Source of the DNA: an uncultured Mucilaginibacter sp.
Lineage (GTDB): Bacteria; Bacteroidota; Bacteroidia; Sphingobacteriales; Sphingobacteriaceae
DNA length: 64,000 nucleotides
Direction of reading: 5' to 3'
NCBI GenBank assembly: GCA_913775265.1
Contig: CAJYJH010000064.1
Coordinates: 1 to 64,000, forward strand
The notes beneath the pieces are model-generated. The model made no database searches, was not told the DNA's origin, and was given only the letters and a program-made list of their open reading frames with translations. Position numbers and translations under genes: made by a program. This document shows, in pieces, positions 54,367-61,819 of the stretch (the stretch's first letter is position 1; each line of letters begins with the position of its first letter).

Positions 54367-54402
54367 TCGGGAAATAGTTGGTTAAACGATTTAGCAATCT
54401 AT

Positions 54403-54410
54403 CAAATGTA
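54403..54410 (-). promoter_or_regulatory. TACATTTG promoter element of the GH2 gene
   Basis: The minus strand carries TACATTTG, a full match to the TAnnTTTG -7 consensus, 37 bases before ATG 54366. A TTTG lies upstream at a shorter than usual spacing (16). Nothing else was found in the gene-free interval 54367-54713 apart from AT-rich sequence. Confidence 0.5.
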
Positions 54411-54713
54411 GCATAAATTATTATAACAAAGTATCTGTAATTATAACACTCATCGTGATGAGCAGATGCCGGGAAAATGGGAGAGAATATAAGCAGCTTG
54501 TGTTGTAGCACATCCCGGCAACACAATATTTTTTTAGTGTTATAAAGCGGGCGGGGGAGTTGCAATACTTTACATAATCGTTTTTTAATATGTATATGAA
54601 GCCGTTGACATGAGTTTTGTTACTTTTTTAGGATAGATGTTATTTATAAAAAACCACAACCCCCTGTTGCAAAGTGTGCTACCTCTGCGTATAGGCAATA
54701 AAGTAAATCGGCT

Positions 54714-55175
54714 ATGAAAACCTTATCAACCCAATTATAAACTATCACAGCAATCCTGTTACTGGTTACAACGGCCTGTAAAAAAGATAATAATACCTCA
54801 GTACAAGCATTACAGGGCATTTGGTCAGAAGATCCAATGAGCATGGGTGTGACCAGAACCATTACCTTTGGCAAAGACAGCGTGTATTACGTGATACAAA
54901 ACCGGGGCATTTATATTTTACCACCCATATACAAAGGGGCTTATCAGGTAAAGGGTAACAGGCTAATCACCCGGTTTAGTGCTGATAATTTTGGGCGCAT
55001 CAGTGTTATACCTTACGAGTTTAGCCCCGTACCCGGCAACGCAGGCATGTACGAAATGTTTGCTAACGGCACCTTCCGCGTAGTGGAAGGCCGCCTCATT
55101 ATTCAGCACACCGGATACTACAATCGAAAGCCCGAGCCCACCACCACCATTTACCGGCTAAACCCCAGAGATTAA
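54714..55175 (+). pseudogene. Lipocalin-like lipoprotein gene with in-frame stop in the signal peptide
   Basis: Reading from ATG 54714 gives MKTLSTQL, then TAA (54738-54740), then in the same frame TITAILLLVTTACKKD, a perfect lipoprotein signal with lipobox VTTAC. A globular domain follows (LQGIWSEDPMSMGVTRTITF ... RLIIQHTGYYNRKPEPTT). A single nonsense codon thus separates start and hydrophobic core. The only later ATG (54837) lacks any signal peptide. Either the gene is broken, or it starts at an unusual codon, or the base is an error. The domain looks like a small lipocalin-type exported protein. Confidence 0.65.
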
Positions 55176-55635
55176 TGGATTAAGTAAAACAAGCGGCGAT
55201 AAGCAAAGCAACCCGCTGAAAACCGCACCGGGCAAAAGTCGTCAGCTTACTTACAACGAAGCTTTTGAGTTACCCAAGCCGTCATGCCTATGAAAGCCGG
55301 CGTCGGACGTGCTGAGTGGTTGCTTTATTATGTAGACGTTTGTAGAGGTGACCTTGTTCGGTAGGGCGCCGCAGTCAGTGCAGCGCAAACGTTTTGCGGT
55401 TTTAGCATAAATTTAATGTGGTAGTAAAGCGCTAAGTCTAACTTACGCTTTGCCAATTGAGCGTGTTCCAACTCTGTAAGTGGCCCAGGTTAAACCCTGG
55501 CTCTAACCTTTGCACGCTAAGACGTGCGTCAAAAAAGACAATACATTGTTTTTATCTTTACCATTAATACTTGTGCAAAAATGCAACCGTCGTGAAGACC
55601 GCTTTTAATTTACGACGTAAATGAAAATGTAGTGT
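55176..55635. other. Gene-free interval with a decayed REP-B palindrome
   Basis: No coding frame is supported. A decayed REP-B copy (55278-55315, GTCATGCCTATGAAAGCCGG type) is present. The rest, up to the start of the 141-aa gene, shows no structure I can name. Confidence 0.5.
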
Positions 55636-56061
55636 ATGGATATCACGGATATCAATAAGAATCCCATAAAAAAAATTTATGTTTATAATGACATACAAGA
55701 CCATTATGGGCTTAAACTCGTTTTTGAGCTACAAAAGGGGTATCTGTTTTTTGATTCGCTTAAATTTATATACAAGCACGATACGAGTAACTTGCCACAA
55801 GTTTTATGGGAAGAACATCGTGTTGATCATACAGAAAATTTAACGTTCAAAAGCATAAAGGAAGATGAAATAGCAAATTATTTTATGCTTTTATCAAATG
55901 ATATGCTCATTTATGTACATCAGACAATGAATGGGAATGAGTTTTGGCATCAAAGTGTTCGGTTTCTATACAACGATAACGTAAGTGCTGATGATTATAA
56001 CAAAGCGATAGAGCACATGAACGAAGATTGGGTTGAAGACGGCATCATAACATCAGAGTAA
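55636..56061 (+). CDS. Hypothetical cytosolic protein
   Basis: 141 aa, acidic, no signal or TM segment. The composition is AT-rich compared with neighbours. The sequence (MDITDINKNPIKKIYVYNDI ... VRFLYNDNVSADDYNKAIEH) suggests a compact alpha/beta domain in the size class of small polymorphic-toxin immunity proteins, but no motif proves this. Possibly recently acquired. Confidence 0.55.
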   Translation: MDITDINKNPIKKIYVYNDIQDHYGLKLVFELQKGYLFFDSLKFIYKHDTSNLPQVLWEEHRVDHTENLTFKSIKEDEIANYFMLLSNDMLIYVHQTMNGNEFWHQSVRFLYNDNVSADDYNKAIEHMNEDWVEDGIITSE

Positions 56062-56111
56062 GAATATGTGTTTTCAGTGGATAAAAGTTGCAACGAAAAC
56101 TTTATCCTTCC

Positions 56112-56160
56112 AACCCGTCATGCCGACGAAGGTCGGCATCCCACGCGCTGAGTAGTGAAC
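56112..56160. repeat. REP-B palindrome, solitary perfect copy
   Basis: TGCCGAC 56121-56127, loop GAAG, GTCGGCA 56132-56138, preceded by CCCGTCA and followed by TCCCACGCGCTGAGTAGTG. It is the best-preserved single copy of the palindrome seen in repeat copies 1, 2 and 4. Confidence 0.8.
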
Positions 56161-56287
56161 TTATAAATGAACATGCATGGGTGCAAACCTGTCTGATGGG
56201 GTGCTGAACTCAGTTCTGCATGACTGTTCGAGATTTTTTTCTAATTAGTTTGAGATTGTTGATTAACATTCCTCAGGCTGAATAGAA

Positions 56288-56986
56288 CTATTCGTCCACT
56301 TCCTTATCATCCTCACCCTCAGGCATCAGCAACACAAAAAAGTCAATAACTAAAGATACAATTTCGTTGTCGTGGGTCATGCCCCAGTAAGCGGGGTAAA
56401 CGCCGTCGCCGTAGCCTGATTGGAACATGGTGACGTTGAGGTTGGTGCCGGGGATGGTAAAGTTGATCCAGTCGCCGTAATCCTGCGGGTCGTCGGGGTT
56501 AGTGGCGTTCTTTTTAAACTGGGCGGCAAAAAAGTCGTCGTAAATATTTTTACCGGGGTTTTGTTCGTGCCAGTTGTCTACAAACCGGTTGTAAGTCTTA
56601 CCGGCCTGCTCATCAAAAAAGCCGCCCAAACCGGCATCTACCGGAAAGCCAAAAAACGCATCGTCTTCGGGTATATCGGTCAGATCTTCCTCATCGCGCA
56701 GGGCCAGTACCCATTTGTCGGCACGCTGGGTGCTAAATTCCAGCTTGGCCACGGCAAAGCGGTCGCCGGCATCGGGTGTTTTGGCCATATACAGCTTAAC
56801 AGGAAATTGGCCTGTCGGGCTGGTGAGGCTTAGGGGTTCAGAGTCGGGCACCACTAAAGGGTCGCACACCACAATGCGGCCGGTGGGCACGTTCAGGTGG
56901 CCTATGTTAATGGTTTCTACAGCAATATCTTCTACCGTAGCGTTATCAAAAATTTGGTTATAATCCGTTTGTGACAGTTTTTCCAT
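56288..56986 (-). CDS. DUF4241 domain protein
   Basis: 232 aa, acidic, cytosolic. The family features TGRIVVCDPLV near residue 37, FPVDAGLGGFFDEQAG in the middle and FQSGYGDGVYPAYWG towards the end are present. Function of DUF4241 is unknown. The very acidic tail (EGEDDKEVDE) is notable. A TATACTTG near-match to the -7 element lies upstream. Confidence 0.8.
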   Translation of the reverse strand: MEKLSQTDYNQIFDNATVEDIAVETINIGHLNVPTGRIVVCDPLVVPDSEPLSLTSPTGQFPVKLYMAKTPDAGDRFAVAKLEFSTQRADKWVLALRDEEDLTDIPEDDAFFGFPVDAGLGGFFDEQAGKTYNRFVDNWHEQNPGKNIYDDFFAAQFKKNATNPDDPQDYGDWINFTIPGTNLNVTMFQSGYGDGVYPAYWGMTHDNEIVSLVIDFFVLLMPEGEDDKEVDE

Positions 56987-57221
56987 GGCGGATGTTCTTT
57001 ATGGATGATGATTTACAAGTATAACAAGCGCAACGTTAAATGAGGGTTAACTGCCTGCATTTTATTTTAGGGAATTGTAAAGCAAAGTTACCCGGCTGCA
57101 GTGGGGGGGATTGATCGCTTTTTGAGGAATGCCCGGTTGTGATTATGCAAAGTAAACCATGCGCTGCAAACCAAAAAATTGCAGCATCTTTGGTGTACGC
57201 GTTACTGTAGTTCGCCAGTTC

Positions 57222-57947
57222 ATGAAACTCAACAAACACTATCACTACCTGGGCAAAATGTGCCTGTTGGCCACGCTTTTAACCTCGTGCAAGGCTATCA
57301 ACTTAACTGAGCAATTGCCTACCGACACGTACACGGTTCCGGCCGGGCAATATAACCGCCTGCCCGGCGCCACGGGCAGCAATGCCGCCGAAGGAACCGG
57401 CAAAATCAGTGTGGATTTAATGCAGGACGACTCAGTGCTTACCCTGTCGCCCTCGAGTGGCAACCAACAGACCCTGCACGTTAATTTATCAGCCATTGAT
57501 CAGCTTAAGCTAAAGCGCGTAACTTTTGATTTGGATGTGCTTACCATTCCGTTTAAGATCAGGCCATCAGTAGCAGGTTTCCCCGAGCAGCTGAACGCCA
57601 ATTTTAACGCTGCCATGTACTTTGGCCGCCGGGTGGATCGCTTTACCATACAAACTACCCGCAAGGGGCGCGCATCTAAAACCCGGCTGCGCGGCACCGG
57701 CTATGGCTACGGTGGTTTTGTGGGCATCGGCTCCGAAGCTGTGAACCCGTTTGTGACCAACAACCGTATTGATTACGAGTACGATGGCTTTGTGATTAAC
57801 GGTGGTGTAGCCGGCATTTACGATGCCCGGCGCTTCAACTTGGGGCTGGCCCTTGGTGCCGATTTTTTGGTAGACCGCAACCGCCGCGACTGGATTTACC
57901 AGGGTAAGCCCTGGATTGGGGTGCTGTTTGGGATTAATTTAAATTAA
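57222..57947 (+). CDS. Putative outer-membrane lipoprotein
   Basis: 241 aa from ATG 57222 (MKLNKHYHYLGKMCLLATLL), ending in lipobox LLTSC (Cys 23). A frame open from 57159 is less likely. The mature part is beta-rich, with LRGTGYGYGGFVGIGSEAV and a C-terminal GVLFGINLN that resembles small outer-membrane barrels. An inverted repeat (GCTGCAA 57163-57169 / TTGCAGC 57179-57185) precedes the start. No family assigned. Confidence 0.65.
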   Translation: MKLNKHYHYLGKMCLLATLLTSCKAINLTEQLPTDTYTVPAGQYNRLPGATGSNAAEGTGKISVDLMQDDSVLTLSPSSGNQQTLHVNLSAIDQLKLKRVTFDLDVLTIPFKIRPSVAGFPEQLNANFNAAMYFGRRVDRFTIQTTRKGRASKTRLRGTGYGYGGFVGIGSEAVNPFVTNNRIDYEYDGFVINGGVAGIYDARRFNLGLALGADFLVDRNRRDWIYQGKPWIGVLFGINLN

Positions 57948-57995
57948 TGGAAGTTAGTGAGACAGTGTAGTTTGTGAGTGAATGGATTATAGCGC

Positions 57996-58300
57996 TGTCA
58001 TCTTGAACGATAGTTAAAGATCCTGATACTTGCGATAATCTGATACGGGTTTGCATAAAAATCCTGGTCATGCCAGTGAACATTGTTATCCTCTGTACTA
58101 AGTTAGTTTGTGCGTTTTTAAATTGCACTGGTGATGACTTACTCACATCGTCTGCTCTTTCCCGGTGCGGCTACTTCTTTTGGCATAGCCCAAAAAGAAG
58201 CAAAAACGCCTGGCTGTTGCAATCACCTCACCACCGCACGCTGCCCACCCTGGCCCGGGCGCAACAGCGGGCCTCTGCGCTTTTTTAGTCTGAACCGGAA
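57996..58300 (+). repeat. Structured interspersed repeat, copy 6
   Basis: REP-A 57996-58035. Decayed REP-B 58066-58100. HP3 is CTGC 58152-58155 / GCGG 58167-58170, with one G-T pair. HP2 is CTTCTTTTGG 58174-58183 with CC plus CAAAAAGAAG 58189-58200, one bulge, loop CATAG. HP1 is GCTGTTGC 58213-58220 / GCAACAGC 58261-58268, with the T-run TTTTTT at 58281-58286. Followed by the GC hairpin pair at 58353-58432. Confidence 0.8.
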
Positions 58301-58599
58301 TTTGTAGAATTTTAGGAATTAACAGAATTGATTGTTGACATCCCGCCAATCAAAAGTCCTCTCCTTTGGAGAGGATTTAGGAGAGGTAATTTGGGTGGTG
58401 CTGCTCCCCCTTTGGGGGGCCGGGGGGCTCGTCACCCTTCCCAGCTTCGGTCGAAAGGCGGGCAGCACGACGTGGCCAAGTGCGGTGGCAGAGGCATTTT
58501 AGATTTTGCTGAAGCATGGGTAGAGTGGCGAAGCACGGGCAAAATATAAGTAGCCTGTGGTGCTGCCCGGCTTTGCAGCGCAATGGCCCAGTGCGCAAA

Positions 58600-58850
58600 G
58601 AAGCAAGCGGGAGGTGACTTGAATTTTTGGTTACTTTTGTTTCAAGACAAAAGTGACTAGGCCTCTGCGGCCAAAGAGCAGGCTAAGTAAGTAAAGAACT
58701 GCAGGCTCACATTAAAATCGCACAAACTTTATTACACTAAGTACCAACCTATCGCAAGTATCAAGATCCCTTCACTGTCGTTCGGGATGACAGTGAAGGA
58801 AGTTGAGAACCAAGAACCAAGAAAAAGCATTCACTTATTCATTCAAAACT
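58600..58850 (-). repeat. Structured interspersed repeat, copy 7 (diverged), plus tail repeat
   Basis: Minus orientation, tail-to-tail with copy 6. HP2 is ACTTTTGT 58633-58640 / ACAAAAGT 58647-58654 with the unusual loop TTCAAG. HP3 is CTGC 58665-58668 / GCAG 58678-58681, a compensatory variant. REP-A follows at 58750-58790. Then the AACCAAG/CATTCACTTATT tail repeat runs to 58850, up to the stop codon of the MarR-type gene. HP1 is not recognisable. The interval 57948-58853 holds no gene. Confidence 0.7.
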
Positions 58851-58853
58851 CAT

Positions 58854-59315
58854 TCACCCATTACCTTCACTCGCAGGCTTTACCTGGTTCACAATTTTAG
58901 CCAGCAAATCTCTCAGCTCCATGGCTTCTTCAATGGTAATACCTATTTCAGATAGCTGATCTTGCAGGCGCGGCACTTCTTGTTTAAGGTTTCGGCCTTT
59001 GTCTGTTAGCGAAATCCGGATGCTGCGCTCGTCGGTTTGCGAGCGGTTACGGATGAGCAGGCCTTGCTCTTGCATACGTTTAAGCAAGGGTGTAAGCGTG
59101 TTTGACTGCAGCTTTAGCCGGTCGGCCAGCCAGGTAAGGTTTACCTCATCTTTTTCCCAAAGCACCATGAGCACCAGGTATTGCGGGTAGGTGATACCCA
59201 GATCGTCTAACACAGGCTGATAACAGCGGGTCATGAGCCTGGAAGCTGCATACAAGTGAAAACAAAGCTGGTTATCTAACAAGTAACGTTGGTCGGTATC
59301 GGGTACTTTCATCAT
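58854..59315 (-). CDS. ohrR: MarR/OhrR-type transcriptional regulator
   Basis: 153 aa winged-helix regulator: NLTWLADRLKLQSNTLTPLL and KRMQEQGLLIRNRSQTDERS carry the recognition helix and wing. Cys18 in NQLCFHLYAASR is at the position of the peroxide-sensing cysteine of OhrR (Bacillus Cys15). It lies just downstream of ohr on the same strand, which supports organic-hydroperoxide control. Oxidation of the Cys should release DNA. Its own upstream region has a perfect palindrome GTGCTATAGCAC (59330-59341) and a TAAATTTG -7 element (59368-59375). Confidence 0.85.
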   Translation of the reverse strand: MMKVPDTDQRYLLDNQLCFHLYAASRLMTRCYQPVLDDLGITYPQYLVLMVLWEKDEVNLTWLADRLKLQSNTLTPLLKRMQEQGLLIRNRSQTDERSIRISLTDKGRNLKQEVPRLQDQLSEIGITIEEAMELRDLLAKIVNQVKPASEGNG

Positions 59316-59329
59316 AGGTGCTGCAATAC

Positions 59330-59341
59330 GTGCTATAGCAC
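59330..59341. promoter_or_regulatory. 12-bp perfect palindrome upstream of ohrR
   Basis: GTGCTATAGCAC lies 15 bases before the ATG of the regulator and downstream of a TAAATTTG -7 element. It is a candidate operator. It differs from the palindrome in front of ohr. Confidence 0.4.
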
Positions 59342-59425
59342 ATTTAAGGCATAGCTCAGTTATTATGCAAATTTACCTTTTGGTTAATTAAATCCCGTAA
59401 AAAAATTAGTGGTGCAGTAAGGCAT

Positions 59426-59453
59426 AAAAAAGAGCGACCGTTTCCGGCCGCTC
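59426..59453 (-). terminator. Intrinsic terminator of ohr
   Basis: On the minus strand GAGCGGCCG (59453-59445), loop GAAA, CGGTCGCTC (59440-59432) is followed by TTTTTT (59431-59426). The stem has nine positions with one mismatch. It lies 40 bases after the ohr stop, so ohrR is mainly read from its own promoter. Confidence 0.82.
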
Positions 59454-59493
59454 GAGCATCAGCATATAATATATATAAACACCTGCTACCGCG

Positions 59494-59913
59494 TTACACC
59501 ACGCTTAACTTCACATCCACGTTTCCGCGGGTAGCATTAGAATAGGGGCAAACCTCGTGCGCACGGGCCACCAATTGCTCGGCCTGCGCTTTATCAATAC
59601 CTGGTATGGTTACATCCAGGGCTACGGCTAAACCAAAACCGCCGTTTTCACTCTGCTGTAAACTAACTATAGCCTTTACTGTTGATGGCGACTCAGGCTT
59701 TACTTTGGCCTGGCCCATCACTAAGTTTAAGGCACTATCAAAACAAGCTGCGTAGCCTGCTGCAAACAACTGCTCGGGGTTAGTATAACCCGCACCGTTG
59801 CCGCCCAGCTCTTTAGGCATTCTTACTTCAATGTCTAAAGCGCCATCGTGGCTGCTTACTTTACCGTTTCGTCCGCCAGTTACCGTAGCACTGGTTTCAT
59901 ACAATGTTTTCAT
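59494..59913 (-). CDS. ohr: Organic hydroperoxide resistance protein (OsmC/Ohr family)
   Basis: 139 aa thiol peroxidase. The two catalytic cysteines are present: Cys57 in AAGYAACFDSAL and Cys122 in AHEVCPYSNATRG. The N-terminal TATVTGGRNGKVSSHDGAL-like strand and NPEQLFAAGY are typical of Ohr rather than OsmC. It reduces organic hydroperoxides in the cytosol with a lipoyl or dithiol partner. Regulated by the downstream ohrR (inference). An excellent promoter and palindrome lie upstream. Confidence 0.93.
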   Translation of the reverse strand: MKTLYETSATVTGGRNGKVSSHDGALDIEVRMPKELGGNGAGYTNPEQLFAAGYAACFDSALNLVMGQAKVKPESPSTVKAIVSLQQSENGGFGLAVALDVTIPGIDKAQAEQLVARAHEVCPYSNATRGNVDVKLSVV

Positions 59914-59940
59914 AAGGTCAGTTAATATCTTTCGCGATTA

Positions 59941-59985
59941 TATCGTTCGCGATACAAATGTAAAAAGAAGTTTTTGATGTGCAAA
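59941..59985 (-). promoter_or_regulatory. Promoter and candidate OhrR operator of ohr
   Basis: Minus strand: TTTG (59985-59982), 19 bases, TACATTTG (59962-59955). This is an exact match to the Bacteroidota consensus. Directly after the -7 element comes the palindrome TATCG-CGAA-CGATA (59954-59941), which would cover the transcription start. A partial second copy (TCGCGA) follows at about 59928-59933. This layout fits repression by the adjacent MarR-type regulator. Confidence 0.75.
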
Positions 59986-60101
59986 TATTTTATTCTTTTT
60001 TCAGCATCCTGAGCAACTGTAACGGTGATGTTGTTACTATTTAATATATTTATATGCCGAAGTTTGAAGAGCGGCAGCCCTATCAACTTAAAAATTGTTT
60101 G

Positions 60102-60245
60102 ATGAACGAGCTTAAAAAGCTGATACAATTTATTCTTCACGCAGATGACGATGATGTATTAACCATTACGCTTGAATGGTACCACATTGTAGCCATTTTG
60201 ATTTTTATCATGGCCTTGGTAAGGTTTGTAATTTTAATGTGGTAG
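60102..60245 (+). CDS. Small single-TM protein
   Basis: 47 aa from ATG 60102 (MNELKKLIQFILHADDDDVL); ATG 60054 would add 16 residues. One TM helix (WYHIVAILIFIMALVRFVILMW) closes the protein, preceded by an acidic DADDDD-type cluster. The frame has coding-like composition but no known family. Confidence 0.4.
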   Translation: MNELKKLIQFILHADDDDVLTITLEWYHIVAILIFIMALVRFVILMW

Positions 60246-60401
60246 CCATTGCACCACAGGCAGGCAACGCGCCGGTTTGCTTTGTGCTTATTGTAGCTGA
60301 GTATGCAGTATGGGGTAATTACAGACTAAGCTTGATGGTTTAACCTATGCTTCTCATATTATTCCGTTTAACTTCATAGCCGTACCTACCTAAACAGTCC
60401 C

Positions 60402-61118
60402 ATGCACATCACAGAAAGTACCCGGCAGTTAACAGACGGCACCAGCTTTTTTGATATTACTTTGATCGAGGCTGAGCAGTCGGCGACCACCGTAATTTTT
60501 GCAGCAGGGCGCGGCGGTAGCCCGATACGGCATTTGGATTTAATGCGGTTGGTTGCCCGTCGGGGCTGCACGGTAGTAGCGCCGCATTTTGATATGCTGC
60601 CTTCAACAACACCTACACAGCAAGACTTAGAAATACGCCTCAGGCAGCTCGAGCTTGTTTTAAGCCAATATGCGCCCACAAATCAGCCTATGGCAGGTAT
60701 TGGCCATTCGATAGGCGCTGTAATGTTGCTGTTACTGGCAGGTGCCAAAGCCCATACCTTCGCTGGGCATGAAGTAACAGCTAACGCCAAATGGAGTTTT
60801 GACAGATTAGCCCTACTGGCGCCCGCGGTCGATTTTTTCAGGCACCCAGAGGCATCAGTTGATGTTGATGCTCGCATTCACCTGCGCGCCGGCAACCGGG
60901 ATACGATCGTAACGCCAAACCGTGTATTAGCGTTTAAAAATATGCTGCCCGATCAATCAAAAATAGAGTTTTACTTAGACGAAGATGCCGGGCATTTCAG
61001 TTACATGAATGAGTTGCCACCCCATGTAGAAGATTGCCAGCCAAACCGGAAAACTTTTCTATCTGTTTTGGCTGAGGAAGTAGGGGCGTTTGTGACGCAG
61101 CATGCAATGTTGTTATAA
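60402..61118 (+). CDS. Alpha/beta hydrolase
   Basis: 238 aa without signal peptide. Nucleophile Ser103 in GHSIGAVM, acid Asp in AGNRDTIVTPN, base His in DEDAGHFSYMN: a complete triad. The N-terminal VIFAAGRGGSPIRHLDLMR is the oxyanion/first-strand region. Resembles cytosolic dienelactone-hydrolase- or serine-aminopeptidase-like enzymes of broad function. Substrate unknown. Confidence 0.83.
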   Translation: MHITESTRQLTDGTSFFDITLIEAEQSATTVIFAAGRGGSPIRHLDLMRLVARRGCTVVAPHFDMLPSTTPTQQDLEIRLRQLELVLSQYAPTNQPMAGIGHSIGAVMLLLLAGAKAHTFAGHEVTANAKWSFDRLALLAPAVDFFRHPEASVDVDARIHLRAGNRDTIVTPNRVLAFKNMLPDQSKIEFYLDEDAGHFSYMNELPPHVEDCQPNRKTFLSVLAEEVGAFVTQHAMLL

Positions 61119-61819
61119 AACTGTTTTTTTGTTTATAGCGGTCATCAAAATTTGTGTTCGTGAGAAAGCAGCCTCAAAAACGGCCATACCAAACCGGACA
61201 GGCACCCACTCTTACTACGCATTATTACCGATGGACAGGCTTAAAGGTGGAACCATTGCCCCAAAAACTAAAGCTAACTAACAGCCAATTTGAGGCACAT
61301 TAAATTATGCTGCCGGGCAATATTATTTCATTAAACTTTATAAATTTGCCCTGCTACCTATCTTAATCTGCTCATGCAAAGGCTCCGTCACTTTATCGGC
61401 TATCACAAAAACCTGGCTAAGCTCATTTTAAAAATACTACTGCACAGGGTAAAGGACGTACATTAAGTTGTGTTGAAAACACTTTAGCTCGATCGCGTTT
61501 AAACAGTCTTTAAATAGGAGAGGTTTCTAAATTGTCTACATAGAGACTGAGGTTGATGTTATTAAAATAGGCGTCGAGAATAATAAAAATCTAAGGCAGC
61601 CATGCTGAGTTTATTTCAGCATCTTATCAGACAGGCTGACCGCAATGTCCTGATTCTTCCAGATTTGCTAGTTAGCGCGTGGGAGGCCGACCTTCGTTGG
61701 TACGATTAATTTAAACAATAATAACGTAGTGACATCTTCGCAACCGACATCAATACCTCTCTGGTAAAACCATCGTATCCCCGCCAATTCTTCTTAACTT
61801 GCTGATCAATACTAACCTT
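61119..61819 (+). other. Gene-free interval with a possible 30-residue peptide gene and REP-B remnant
   Basis: No normal gene is visible. A reading frame ATG 61374 to TAA 61466 codes for a 30-residue basic peptide (MQRLRHFIGYHKNLAKLILK...), preceded 25 bases upstream by TAAATTTG (61341-61348), a full -7 consensus without a clear -33. A reversed, decayed REP-B lies at 61676-61706. Confidence 0.4.
61374..61466 (+). CDS. Candidate 30-aa cationic small protein
   Basis: The peptide is rich in Arg, Lys and His (about 11 of 30) and alternates them with Leu/Ile, an amphipathic-helix pattern, ending LLHRVKDVH. Support is a consensus -7 element 25 bases upstream and an ATG start. It could be chance; there is no homologue known to me. 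Confidence 0.3.
   Translation: MQRLRHFIGYHKNLAKLILKILLHRVKDVH

Noticed and set aside
60312..60317. A fourth GGGGTA promoter motif before the hydrolase at 60402
   Set aside because: The TTGTA part is absent (GTATGGGGTA) and the distance to the start is 85 rather than 38 bases.
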